Assembly (NCBI RefSeq): GCF_019636135.1
Contig: NZ_JAHBYD010000031.1
Coordinates: 1 to 58,445 of the forward strand
Source of the DNA: Phenylobacterium sp.
GTDB taxonomy: Bacteria > Pseudomonadota > Alphaproteobacteria > Caulobacterales > Caulobacteraceae
DNA length: 58,445 nt
Reading direction: 5' to 3'
Shown: one piece after another, positions 49,755-58,329 of the stretch
Layout of the letters: each line of letters starts with the position of its first letter
Position numbering within the stretch: position 1 is the stretch's first letter
Position numbers and translations under genes: made by a program
The notes under the pieces: generated by a model
Database searches by the model: none
What the model saw: only the letters and a program-made list of their open reading frames with translations
Told to the model about the DNA's origin: nothing

Positions 49755-50098
49755 AACTGGAGCTCGGGCCGCACCTCGACCGTCCCGTAGCGGGCCATGG
49801 GGATGCGCTCGGCGATCCGCATCGCCTCGTCCGCGTCGGCCGCCTCGATGAAGATGAAGCCGCAGAGGACCTCCTTCGTCTCGGCGAACGGGCCGTCGAG
49901 GACCAGCGGCTTGCCCTTGCGCACCCGGACCGTGCGCGCGGTCCGCACGCCCTGCAGCGCCGACGCCGCGATGAAGTGGCCGGCGGCTTCCAGTTCCCGG
50001 TCGTAGGCGAGGGAGTCGCGGTCGAGGGCGTCCTTCTCACCGGCGGGCAGGTTCGAGACGGCGCCGGGTTCGGCGTAGACGAGGCAGATGAACTTCAC
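49751..50098 (-). CDS. YCII-related protein
   Basis: The 115-residue protein is a YCII/YciI-like alpha-beta barrel protein. It has the family start MKFICLVYAEPGAV, then an FIAASALQGVRTARTVRVRK segment, KPLVLDGPFAETKEVLCGFI and the AADADEAMRIAERIPMARYG segment. The family includes small enzymes and sigma-factor-associated proteins, and the role here is unknown. The ATG lies 11 bases after a GGAG sequence on the minus strand. It is convergent with the DUF2817 gene and followed upstream by recG on the same strand. Confidence 0.87.
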   Translation of the reverse strand: MKFICLVYAEPGAVSNLPAGEKDALDRDSLAYDRELEAAGHFIAASALQGVRTARTVRVRKGKPLVLDGPFAETKEVLCGFIFIEAADADEAMRIAERIPMARYGTVEVRPELQF

Positions 50099-50167
50099 GG
50101 GACGGCTCCTTTCAGCCTGGCTTTCCGCCCCAAGGTCGAAACAGCCCCGCCGGACCCGACATTCTTG

Positions 50168-52243
50168 TCAGCCCGCGTCGCGGAGCGCGAGGCCGGCCTT
50201 CCAGTCGAAGAGTTCGGAGAGGACGTTCAGCGCCTGGCCGCGCTCGGACTTCAGATCGGGGTCGCGCTGGATCGCCAGGCGGGCGTCGTCGCCGGCGGCC
50301 TGGATCAGGTCGCGATGCACGAACGGGTCGGCGAAGACGTAGTCCGGCAGGCCGGACTGGCGCAGGCCCAGCGCGTCGCCGCCGCCCCGGAGTTCCAGGT
50401 CCTTCTCCGCGATGACGAAGCCGTCGTCGGTGCGGCGCAGGATGTCGAGGCGCTGTTGGGCCGTCTCGCTGAGCGGCGGGTCGTAGAGCAGCACGCAGGC
50501 GCTCTCGCGCCGGCCCCGCCCGACCCGGCCGCGCAACTGGTGGAGCTGGGCCAGGCCGAACCGCTCGGCCTGCTCGATCACCATGATGGTGGCGTTGGGC
50601 ACGTTCACGCCCACCTCGACGACGGTCGTCGCGACGAGCACCGAGAGCTTGTTGTCGGCGAAATCGGCCATGACGGCGTCCTTCTCGGGCCCGGTCATCC
50701 TGCCGTGGACGAGGCCGACGCCGGGGCCGAGGGCCTTGCGGAGCGCGATGGCGCGCATTTCGGCGGCAGCCAGGTCGCTGACCTCCGACTCCGAGACCAG
50801 CGGGCAGATCCAGAACGCCTGGGCGCCCTCGCGAACGGCGTCGCGCAGGCGGGCCACGATCTCGTCCAGCCGCGGCATCGGGACGGCCCGGGTGGCGACT
50901 GGTGTGCGGCCCGGCGGCTTCTCGTCGATGCGGCTGACGTCGAGGTCGCCGTACATGGTGAGCTCCAGCGTCCGGGGGATCGGCGTGGCCGACATGGCGA
51001 GGAGGTGCGTGGCCTCGCCCTTGGCCTGCAACCGCTGGCGCTCGGCGACCCCGAACCGATGCTGCTCGTCGATCACCACGAGTTGGAGCCTGTGGAAGGC
51101 CACGTCGTCCTGGAACAGCGCGTGGGTGCCCACGGCCACCTTGGCGTGACCCGACGCCAGCGCCCGCAGCTTCTCGGCCCGCGCCGCACCCTTGTCGCGG
51201 CCGGTCAGCAGCACGACGCCCACGCCGTGCGCCTGCAACGGCCCGGAGATGGTCTCGTAGTGCTGGCGCGCCAGGATCTCGGTGGGCGCCATCAGGGCGC
51301 TCTGGCCGCCGGCGTCCACCACGTCGGCGATCGCGCACATGGCCACGACCGTCTTGCCCGAGCCCACGTCGCCCTGGAGCAGCCGGCTCATGCGCTCGCC
51401 CGAGGCGAGGTCGGCGCGGATCCCGGCGAGCGCGCGGTCCTGCGCGCCGGTGAAGGCGAACGGGAGATCGGCCTTGAGGCGTCCGGCGAGCGCCCCCGCC
51501 GCGATCCGCGCGGCCGGCTCGCGGCGGCGGGCGGCCTTGCGCTGGGCCATGGCGAGCTGGTGGGCCAGCAGTTCGTCGTAGGCGAGGCGGCGGCGGTGCG
51601 CGCTGAGGGGCGAGAGGTCGGCCTCGCTCTCAGGGTTGTGCAGCGCCGTCAGCGCCTCGCGCCAGGACGGGAACCGCTCGCGCGCCAGCCAGGCGGCGTC
51701 CTGCCACTCCGGCATCTCCGGCGCCTTCTCGAGCGCTTCCAGCACGAAGGTGCGCACGCGGCGCGCCGGCAGGCCCTCGGTGGCCGGATAGATCGCCTCC
51801 AGCTCCGGGATCTCGTCGCGCTTGTCGGGCGCCACGATGTAGTCGGGGTGGACCATCTGGCGGCCGAACTTCGACTCGTCGACCTTGCCCGAGACGATCC
51901 GCCTGGCGCCCACCGGGTGGCGCTGGACGAGCCCCTCGCCGAAGCGGCCGAAGAAGATCAGCATCATCAGGCCGGTCTCGTCGGCCACCTGCATCCGCCA
52001 CGGCTGGGTGTGGACCCGCGGCTTCTGATGGTCCTGCACGGTGACCTCGAAGGTCATGATCTCGCCGTCCCGCGCGGCCGACAGCACCGCCGGCGTGCGC
52101 CGCACGACCGAATGCGGCTTCAGCCACAGCACGTCGCGCACCTTCGGCCCCGCCACGCGCTCCAGCAGCGGCGCGACGCGCGGCCCCACCCCCTTCAGGG
52201 TGGTGACGGGCGCGTAGAGCGTAAACAGAATCTCAGGGCGCAT
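50168..52243 (-). CDS. recG: ATP-dependent DNA helicase RecG
   Basis: RecG reverses stalled replication forks and unwinds branched DNA. The 691-residue protein has an N-terminal wedge domain (TLKGVGPRVAPLLERV) and SF2 helicase motifs: Walker A in QGDVGSGKTVVAMCAIADVV, VVIDEQHRFGVAERQRLQAK, SATPIPRTLELTMYGDL and EQAERFGLAQLHQLRGRVGR, with the C-terminal GLPDYVFADPFVHRDL. I chose ATG 52243, where homology begins; the open frame continues upstream without similarity. It is divergent from the parvulin-like gene, and a further repair helicase, mfd, lies downstream. Confidence 0.94.
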   Translation of the reverse strand: MRPEILFTLYAPVTTLKGVGPRVAPLLERVAGPKVRDVLWLKPHSVVRRTPAVLSAARDGEIMTFEVTVQDHQKPRVHTQPWRMQVADETGLMMLIFFGRFGEGLVQRHPVGARRIVSGKVDESKFGRQMVHPDYIVAPDKRDEIPELEAIYPATEGLPARRVRTFVLEALEKAPEMPEWQDAAWLARERFPSWREALTALHNPESEADLSPLSAHRRRLAYDELLAHQLAMAQRKAARRREPAARIAAGALAGRLKADLPFAFTGAQDRALAGIRADLASGERMSRLLQGDVGSGKTVVAMCAIADVVDAGGQSALMAPTEILARQHYETISGPLQAHGVGVVLLTGRDKGAARAEKLRALASGHAKVAVGTHALFQDDVAFHRLQLVVIDEQHRFGVAERQRLQAKGEATHLLAMSATPIPRTLELTMYGDLDVSRIDEKPPGRTPVATRAVPMPRLDEIVARLRDAVREGAQAFWICPLVSESEVSDLAAAEMRAIALRKALGPGVGLVHGRMTGPEKDAVMADFADNKLSVLVATTVVEVGVNVPNATIMVIEQAERFGLAQLHQLRGRVGRGRRESACVLLYDPPLSETAQQRLDILRRTDDGFVIAEKDLELRGGGDALGLRQSGLPDYVFADPFVHRDLIQAAGDDARLAIQRDPDLKSERGQALNVLSELFDWKAGLALRDAG

Positions 52244-52327
52244 CGTGCGACCATAGCCTTCCCGCGCGAGGCTGCGCATCATGGGGCATAGTCGGGCGAC
52301 CGGCGGCGAATCGGGGTGGAGAGACCA

Positions 52328-53167
52328 ATGCGTGCAGGGATGTGGATGACGGTCGCCGCAGCGACCCTGGTCGTGGCCGGCTGCAACAGCGCTGGCGGCG
52401 GCGATGTCGTGGCCAAGGTGGGCGCCGAGAAGGTCACCAAGGCGCAGCTCGACGCGGAGCTCGCGCTGAGCGGCGCCGCAAATCCCGGCGATCCGGCCCT
52501 CCGCAAGGCGATGCTGGACCAGATCGTGGCGCGCAAGCTGCTGGCCCAGGAGGCGCGCGCCGAGAAGCTCGACAAATCTCCGGAGGCGGCGGCGCTGCGC
52601 GTGGCGGCGATCGAGACCTACGAGGCGAACCTCGAGCGCAGCGCGATGATGTCCACGATCCCCAAGCCGACGGAAGCCGACGCGACCACCTTCATCCAGG
52701 CGCACCCGGAGATGTTCGGCGAGCGGACCGGCTATGTGATCGAGCGCCTGAACGTGGTCACGAAGGCCGATCCGGCCCTGGTCAAGGCGCTGGAGCCCGC
52801 CAAGACGCTGGAGGCCGTCGAGGCGGTGCTGACCCAGCGCGGCATCGCCTATTCGCGCTCGGTCAGCCAGATCGACACGCTCCAGGCCGCGCCGCAACTG
52901 ACCGCCACCCTGCGCCGGCTGCAACCCGGCGAGCCCTTCGTGGTGCCCGAGCCGAACGGCTTCACGGTCGGCCGGGTCCGCGACAGCAAGGTCCAGCCCC
53001 TGGTGGGGCCGGCCGCGATCCGGGTCGCGAGCGAGATCGTCTACGGCCAACGCCAGACGACGAAGATGAAGGAACGCCTCGACGCCCTGAAGTCGAAGAA
53101 GGTCACCTACGCCGGCGCCGGCGCCGCCGACGCGGACAAGCCGGGCGCCGCGCCCGAGAAGAAATAG
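52328..53167 (+). CDS. Parvulin/SurA-like lipoprotein, EpsD family
   Basis: This 279-residue protein starts with a lipobox LVVAGC (Cys19) and matches the EpsD/SurA N-terminal peptidyl-prolyl isomerase-like family. Text such as VAKVGAEKVTKAQLDAELAL and KAMLDQIVARKLLAQEARAE is typical of the SurA N-terminal chaperone domain; a complete parvulin catalytic domain is not clear. It is probably an envelope foldase or polysaccharide-secretion partner. I chose ATG 52328; a GTG at 52316 is also open. The C-terminal tail is Ala/Gly-rich. It is divergent from recG. Confidence 0.78.
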   Translation: MRAGMWMTVAAATLVVAGCNSAGGGDVVAKVGAEKVTKAQLDAELALSGAANPGDPALRKAMLDQIVARKLLAQEARAEKLDKSPEAAALRVAAIETYEANLERSAMMSTIPKPTEADATTFIQAHPEMFGERTGYVIERLNVVTKADPALVKALEPAKTLEAVEAVLTQRGIAYSRSVSQIDTLQAAPQLTATLRRLQPGEPFVVPEPNGFTVGRVRDSKVQPLVGPAAIRVASEIVYGQRQTTKMKERLDALKSKKVTYAGAGAADADKPGAAPEKK

Positions 53168-53273
53168 GCGGCCCAGGCGAACGCGCCGGGCGGACGTCGT
53201 CGAACACGACGTCGCGGTCGTGCGTTCCGGGGTGGCGCACGACCCGCGCGGGCTCTATATGCCGCACTCCCGA

Positions 53274-53570
53274 ATGGCGACCGACGAAGCACGGCTGAAG
53301 AAACTGAAGCTCCGCGCCTGGCGACGCGGCTTCAAGGAAGCGGACCTCATCCTGGGGCCGTTCGCGGACAAGCACGTCGCGGCCTTCACCGAAGCCGAGC
53401 TCGACTGGTTCGAGCGCCTGCTCGAACAGCCCGACCAGGACGTCTACGCCTGGATCCTGGAGCGGCAGGAGACGCCGCCTGAGTTCGACGGGCCTTTGAT
53501 GAACCTTCTCAAGGCTTTCCGGGACGAAGCTTACAAGGTTTCCGGCCCCGGGGGCACGCTTCATGGCTGA
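53274..53570 (+). CDS. sdhE: Succinate dehydrogenase assembly factor SdhE
   Basis: SdhE (SDHAF2/DUF339) binds SdhA and promotes covalent attachment of FAD to it. The 98-residue protein has the helical five-bundle layout and the FAD-linked RGxxE motif as RRGFKEADLILGPFAD (Arg18-Glu22), plus FEELDWFERLLEQPDQDVYA-like text in helix 3-4. I chose ATG 53274, where homology begins, over the longer upstream frame. It overlaps mfd by eight bases (ATGGCTGA). The recG-sdhE-mfd neighbourhood is common in alphaproteobacteria. Confidence 0.9.
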   Translation: MATDEARLKKLKLRAWRRGFKEADLILGPFADKHVAAFTEAELDWFERLLEQPDQDVYAWILERQETPPEFDGPLMNLLKAFRDEAYKVSGPGGTLHG

Positions 53571-56500
53571 CGGGAACCGGCCGCAGGCGAACATGCGCCG
53601 GGTGGCCGACGATCCGGGCCGCCTCGACCTCGTCGGCGCGCCCGAGGGCTTCGACGCCCTGGTCATGGCCGACCTCGTCAAGGCGCGGAAGGGCCTGTCG
53701 GTCTTCGTGGCGCGGGATGCGGGACGGCTGTCCGCCTTCGTCGACGCCTTCGCCTTCTTCGGGCAGGGCGTCGAGGTCCTGACCTTCCCGGCGTGGGACG
53801 GCCTGCCGTACGACCGCGTCGGCCCCTCGGCCGGGGTCGCGGCGCAACGCATGGCCACGCTCTGCCGGCTGGCGGACGGCCTCGACGACACGCCGCGCCT
53901 GCTGGTCACGACCGTGCCGGCGCTGCTGCAGCGCGTTCCGCCCAAGGCCGCCATCCGGCGCGGGAGCTATTCGGCGCGGGTCGGCAACAGCGTCGATCTC
54001 GCCGAGGTCGAGCGGTACTTCGCCGTCAACGGCTACAGCCGGGCCTCCACCGTCTCGGAGAAGGGCGAGTTCGCCATCCGCGGCGGCGTCATCGACGTCT
54101 TCCCGCCGGGCGCGGAGGAGCCGGTGCGCCTCGACCTGTTCGGCGACACCCTGGAGAGCATCCGCGGCTTCGACCCCGAGACCCAGCGCTCGACGCGGCA
54201 ACTGAAGGACGTCTCGCTGCTGCCGGTCAGCGAGGCGCTGCTGGACAAGGACGCCATCAGCCGGTTCCGCACAGGCTACCTCGAAGGCTTCGGCGCACCG
54301 GGCGACGATCCGCTCTACGCCACGATCTCGGAGGGCGGGCGGCGCGCCGGGATGGAGCACTACCTGCCGCTCTTCTACGCGGACCTGGCCACGCTCTTCG
54401 ACTATCTGCCGGCCGATGCCGCCGTGGCCCTGGACCATCTGGCCCGCGACGCGCGCGACGAGCGGCTCTCGATGATCGAGGATGCCTTCGACGCCCGCAA
54501 CGCCGCCGAACGGAAGGGCCAGTACCGCCCGCTGGAGCCCACGCGCCTCTACCTCGACGCGGCCGAGTGGGACGAGGCGCTGAACGTGCGGCCGACGCGC
54601 CGGTTCTCCGCCTTCAACGAGGCCGAGGGCGAGGCGGTGATCGACATGGGCGCCCGCGCCGGCCGCAACTTCTCGGCCGAGCGGAAGCTGGACAGCGTCA
54701 ACCTGTTCGAGGCCACGGTCGACCACGCCGAAAAGCTGTCGGCCGGCGGCAAGCGCGTGCTGTTCGCCTCCTGGTCCGAGGGCTCGTCCGACCGGCTGAG
54801 CCACATGCTGGCCGACCATGGCCTGAAGAGGCTGCCGCTGGCCGCCTACTGGGACGCCGCCAGGGCCGCCGATCCGAGGACGCCGCAACGCGTGGTTCTG
54901 CCGCTGGACGCCGGCTTCGAGACCGAGAGCCTGGCGGTCATCTCCGAGACGGACATCCTGGGCGACCGGCTGGCCCGGCCCCGCAAGCGCCGACGCGCAG
55001 CCAACTTCCTGGCCGAGGCTTCGGCGCTCACGCCCGGCGACCTCGTGGTCCACATCGACCATGGGATCGCGCGCTACGAAGGCCTGAAGACCCTCGACGT
55101 CCAGGGCGCGCCGCACGACACGCTGGAGCTCCAGTACGGCGGCGAGGCGAAGCTGTACCTGCCGGTCGAGAACATCGACCTCCTGACGCGCTACGGCGCG
55201 GATTCCGAGGGCGTGCAGCTCGACCGCCTGGGCGGCGCGGCCTGGCAGGCGCGCAAGGCCCGCGCCAAGGAACGCCTGCGCGAGATGGCCGACGGCCTGA
55301 TCCGCATCGCGGCCGAGCGGGCGATGAAGCAGACCGACGCCGTCGAGCCGCCGAGCGGGCTGTTCGACGAGTTCTGCGCGCGCTTCCCCTACGAGGAGAC
55401 CGACGACCAGCTCCACGCCATCGGCGACGTGCTGGAGGACCTCGGCGCCGGGCGGCCGATGGACCGCCTGATCTGCGGCGACGTGGGCTTCGGCAAGACC
55501 GAGGTGGCGCTGCGGGCCGCCTTCGTGGTGGCCATGAGCGGCCAGCAGGTGGCCGTGGTCGCGCCGACGACCCTGCTGGCGCGGCAGCACTACAAGACCT
55601 TCACCGAGCGCTTCGAGGGCTGGCCGGTGCGCGTGCGCCGCCTCTCGCGCCTCGTGCCGGCCAAGGAAGCCTCGGAGACCCGCGACGGGCTCGCCAGCGG
55701 CGAGGTCGAGATCGTGGTGGGCACCCACGCGGTGCTCTCGAAGCAGGTCAGCTTCAAGAACCTGGGCCTCGTGATCGTCGACGAGGAGCAGCACTTCGGG
55801 GTGAAGCACAAGGAGAAGCTCAAGGAGCTTCGCGCCGACGTGCATATGCTGACGCTGACCGCCACGCCGATCCCGCGCACCCTCCAGATGTCGCTCAGCG
55901 GCATCCGGGAGATGTCGATCATCGCCACGCCGCCGGTCGATCGCCTGGCCGTGCGCACCTACATCACGCCCTGGGACCCGGTCGTCGTGCGCGAGGCGCT
56001 GCTGCGCGAGAAGTACCGCGGCGGCCAGGCCTACTTCGTGGCCCCGCGAATCTCCGACCTGCCCGAGCTGGAGCGGTTCCTGCGCGAGCAGGTCCCCGAG
56101 GTGAAGTTCGTGGTGGGCCATGGCCAGATGGCGCCGACCCAGCTCGAGGAGGTGATGAGCGCCTTCTACGACGGGCAATACGATGTGCTGCTCTCGACCA
56201 CGATCGTGGAGAGCGGCCTCGACATCCCGACCGCCAACACCATGATCATCCACCGCGCCGACATGTTCGGCTTGGCCCAGATGTACCAGTTGCGCGGCCG
56301 CGTCGGGCGCTCGAAGGCCCGCGCCTACGCCTACCTGACGACGCCGGCGGAGCGGCAGATCACGCTGTCGGCCGAGAAGCGGCTGAAGGTGCTGCAGTCG
56401 CTGGACAGCCTGGGCGCGGGCTTCCAGCTCGCCAGCCACGACCTGGACCAGCGGGGCGGCGGCAACCTGCTGGGCGAGGAGCAGTCGGGCCACATCCGCG

Positions 56501-57039
56501 AGATCGGCGTCGAACTCTACCAGCAGATGCTGGAGGACGCGGTCAACGAGCTGAAGGCGCGCGGCGGGGCCGACGACGCGCCCGACCGGGGCTGGTCGCC
56601 GCAGATCAACACCGGGGCCGCGGTGCTCATCCCCGAGGAGTACGTGCCCGACCTCAACGTCCGCCTCGCGCTCTACCGCCGCATCTCCGACGCCGAGAAG
56701 TCGCAGGACCGCGAGGCGCTGGCCGCCGAGCTGATCGACCGCTTCGGCCCGCTGCCGCCCGAGGCCGACCAGCTCCTGAAGGTGGTCGCCATCAAGGGCC
56801 TGTGCCGCGAGGCCAATGTCGCGAAGATCGACGTCGGGCCGAAGGGCGCGGTCGTGAGCTTCCGTAACGACGTCTTCAAGAACCCGGGCGACCTTGTGGC
56901 GTTCGTGGCCCGGAACCCGATCGCCTGGCGGGTGCGCCCGGACAACAAGGTGGTCGTGAAGGGCGAATGGGAGACGCCGAAACAGCGCCTCGACGCCGCC
57001 GAAAAGGTGCTGGCCGAGCTGGCCAAGCTCGCCGCCTGA
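53563..57039 (+). CDS. mfd: Transcription-repair coupling factor
   Basis: Mfd releases RNA polymerase stalled at DNA damage and recruits UvrA. The 1158-residue protein has the UvrB-like N-terminal domains (VDAFAFFGQGVEVLTFPAWD), the RNA-polymerase-interacting domain around HIDHGIARYEGLKTLDVQGA, then translocase motifs: ICGDVGFGKTEVALRAAFVV, VIVDEEQHFGVKHKEKLKEL, TATPIPRTLQMSL and the LAQMYQLRGRVGRSKARAYA segment, and the C-terminal D7 regulatory domain. Length is normal. It overlaps sdhE and is followed by a small exported protein gene 14 bases later. Confidence 0.96.
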   Translation: MADGNRPQANMRRVADDPGRLDLVGAPEGFDALVMADLVKARKGLSVFVARDAGRLSAFVDAFAFFGQGVEVLTFPAWDGLPYDRVGPSAGVAAQRMATLCRLADGLDDTPRLLVTTVPALLQRVPPKAAIRRGSYSARVGNSVDLAEVERYFAVNGYSRASTVSEKGEFAIRGGVIDVFPPGAEEPVRLDLFGDTLESIRGFDPETQRSTRQLKDVSLLPVSEALLDKDAISRFRTGYLEGFGAPGDDPLYATISEGGRRAGMEHYLPLFYADLATLFDYLPADAAVALDHLARDARDERLSMIEDAFDARNAAERKGQYRPLEPTRLYLDAAEWDEALNVRPTRRFSAFNEAEGEAVIDMGARAGRNFSAERKLDSVNLFEATVDHAEKLSAGGKRVLFASWSEGSSDRLSHMLADHGLKRLPLAAYWDAARAADPRTPQRVVLPLDAGFETESLAVISETDILGDRLARPRKRRRAANFLAEASALTPGDLVVHIDHGIARYEGLKTLDVQGAPHDTLELQYGGEAKLYLPVENIDLLTRYGADSEGVQLDRLGGAAWQARKARAKERLREMADGLIRIAAERAMKQTDAVEPPSGLFDEFCARFPYEETDDQLHAIGDVLEDLGAGRPMDRLICGDVGFGKTEVALRAAFVVAMSGQQVAVVAPTTLLARQHYKTFTERFEGWPVRVRRLSRLVPAKEASETRDGLASGEVEIVVGTHAVLSKQVSFKNLGLVIVDEEQHFGVKHKEKLKELRADVHMLTLTATPIPRTLQMSLSGIREMSIIATPPVDRLAVRTYITPWDPVVVREALLREKYRGGQAYFVAPRISDLPELERFLREQVPEVKFVVGHGQMAPTQLEEVMSAFYDGQYDVLLSTTIVESGLDIPTANTMIIHRADMFGLAQMYQLRGRVGRSKARAYAYLTTPAERQITLSAEKRLKVLQSLDSLGAGFQLASHDLDQRGGGNLLGEEQSGHIREIGVELYQQMLEDAVNELKARGGADDAPDRGWSPQINTGAAVLIPEEYVPDLNVRLALYRRISDAEKSQDREALAAELIDRFGPLPPEADQLLKVVAIKGLCREANVAKIDVGPKGAVVSFRNDVFKNPGDLVAFVARNPIAWRVRPDNKVVVKGEWETPKQRLDAAEKVLAELAKLAA

Positions 57040-57053
57040 GCAGGAGTACCCGC

Positions 57054-57428
57054 ATGCGCAGAGCCGCCCTGATCCTCGCCGCCGCGGCCCTGTGCGCGCC
57101 GGCCGCGCCCGCCGCCGCCCAGACGGCCGCCGATTCCGCCGACGTCCGCTGCCTGATGGTCCTGCAGGTGGTCGGCCGCGACCCGAAGCAGGCGGAGCAG
57201 GCGGCGAAGGGGGTCTTCTTCTACCTGGGGCGCCTGTCGGCGCGAGGCCCGGTGTCGCGCCTCGAACCCCTGCTCAAGGGCGAGGCGATGAAGCTGACGC
57301 CGGCCCAGGGCCAGACCGAGCTGACGCGCTGCGGCGCCGAGCTGAACGGCCGGGGCGGCGAGCTTCAGGCGGTGAACAGGCGCCTCGTGGCGAGCATGGC
57401 GCCCAGGGCGGCGCCGGCGAGGAAGTAG
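57054..57428 (+). CDS. Tandem exported paralogue 1
   Basis: The family is not recognised. The 124-residue product has a signal peptide (about residues 1-22, ending in AAAQ), then DVRCLMVLQ with Cys33, a conserved GVFFYLGRLSARGP block (residues 53-66), SRLEPLLKGE, and Cys93 in TRCGAEL. Two more genes of the same plan follow. Cys33 and Cys93 match in all three, hinting at a disulfide in the periplasm. It begins 14 bases after mfd with AGGAG upstream and may be co-transcribed. The function is unknown. Confidence 0.78.
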   Translation: MRRAALILAAAALCAPAAPAAAQTAADSADVRCLMVLQVVGRDPKQAEQAAKGVFFYLGRLSARGPVSRLEPLLKGEAMKLTPAQGQTELTRCGAELNGRGGELQAVNRRLVASMAPRAAPARK

Positions 57429-57432
57429 CCGG

Positions 57433-57861
57433 ATGCGGGCGCTGATCGCGATCGCCGCCGCGGCGACGGTGACGCTCCCGGCCGCGCCGGCGGCGGCCGA
57501 CGCCGTCTCGGACAAGGCCGACGTCCGCTGCATGCTGGTCCTGCGGTTCGCCGCGCGGGACCCGAAGGCCCGGGAGATGGCCGTCCGCGGGGCGCACTAC
57601 TACATGGGCCGGCTCGCCGCGCGCGGACCCGTCGCGCGGCTGGAGCCCGTCATGGCCGGCGAGGGCCGGTCGATGAACAGCGCCGCCGTCGCCCAGGCGG
57701 AATTCCAGCGCTGCGCCGAGGAACTGCAGAAGAACCAGACCGAGTTCCAGGCGCTCGACCAGAAGCTGTCGGGCGCGACGCCCGCGGAACCTGCCGCGCC
57801 GGCGAAGGAGGTCGACTCCTCGCAGGTGATCGAGCCGCCGGCGGACGAGGCGCCCCGATAA
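57433..57861 (+). CDS. Tandem exported paralogue 2
   Basis: This 142-residue protein is the closest relative of the preceding gene. It has a signal peptide to about residue 22, DVRCMLVLRFAARDPKAREM with Cys33, GAHYYMGRLAARGPVARLEP and QRCAEELQ with Cys94. It adds an acidic Pro/Ala-rich C-terminal tail ending in PADEAPR. The start lies four bases after the first paralogue stop, so the pair is surely co-expressed. Identity is concentrated around the cysteines and the GR block. The family and function are not known to me. Confidence 0.78.
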   Translation: MRALIAIAAAATVTLPAAPAAADAVSDKADVRCMLVLRFAARDPKAREMAVRGAHYYMGRLAARGPVARLEPVMAGEGRSMNSAAVAQAEFQRCAEELQKNQTEFQALDQKLSGATPAEPAAPAKEVDSSQVIEPPADEAPR

Positions 57862-57929
57862 CGGCGGTTGGCGGTTTCGCCGACTTCGGCGCATGCTGGC
57901 CCGGGGAACGCTTCCCGGGGGCCGGAACG

Positions 57930-58286
57930 ATGAAACGCCTGATCCTGGCGAGCCTGCTCGCCGCCACCGCTTCGTCCGCGCGGGCCGACGACGACGCCGT
58001 CCGCGACGCCAACCGGCAGGACGTGCGCTGCATCCTGGGCATGAGCGTCATGGCCCGGAACGAGACCTACAAGCAGTGGGGCACGTTCGGCGTGTTCTTC
58101 TACTCGGGCCGGATCGAGGGCCGTGATCCCGGCTTCAGCCTCTCGGACGCCGTCAAGCGCGAGGTGAAGCTCATGCGGGCCGACGAATACAACGGCGAGA
58201 TCAAGCGCTGCAGCGACCTGCTGGCGGACCGGAGCCGCGCCTACGAGGCCATGAAGCCGCCGGCGCCGCGCGGAACCGGCCGCTAG
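57930..58286 (+). CDS. Tandem exported paralogue 3
   Basis: This 118-residue protein is the most diverged of the three. It keeps a signal peptide (MKRLILASLLAATASSARA), DVRCILGMSV with Cys34, GTFGVFFYSGRIEGRDPGFS and IKRCSDLL with Cys94. The middle between the two blocks differs more. It starts 68 bases after the second paralogue, so it may have its own expression. After its stop a dispersed repeat runs to the right edge of the window. Confidence 0.75.
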   Translation: MKRLILASLLAATASSARADDDAVRDANRQDVRCILGMSVMARNETYKQWGTFGVFFYSGRIEGRDPGFSLSDAVKREVKLMRADEYNGEIKRCSDLLADRSRAYEAMKPPAPRGTGR

Positions 58287-58329
58287 ACCAGCGCCCCTGA
58301 ACCGTCGAAGGCATCCCCCTTTCCTTGAC

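Noticed and set aside
53509..56493. A very long open frame on the minus strand opposite mfd
   Set aside because: G+C-rich third positions of mfd leave few stops on the other strand. The predicted protein is low-complexity His/Arg/Gly text without any family, while mfd matches its family throughout.
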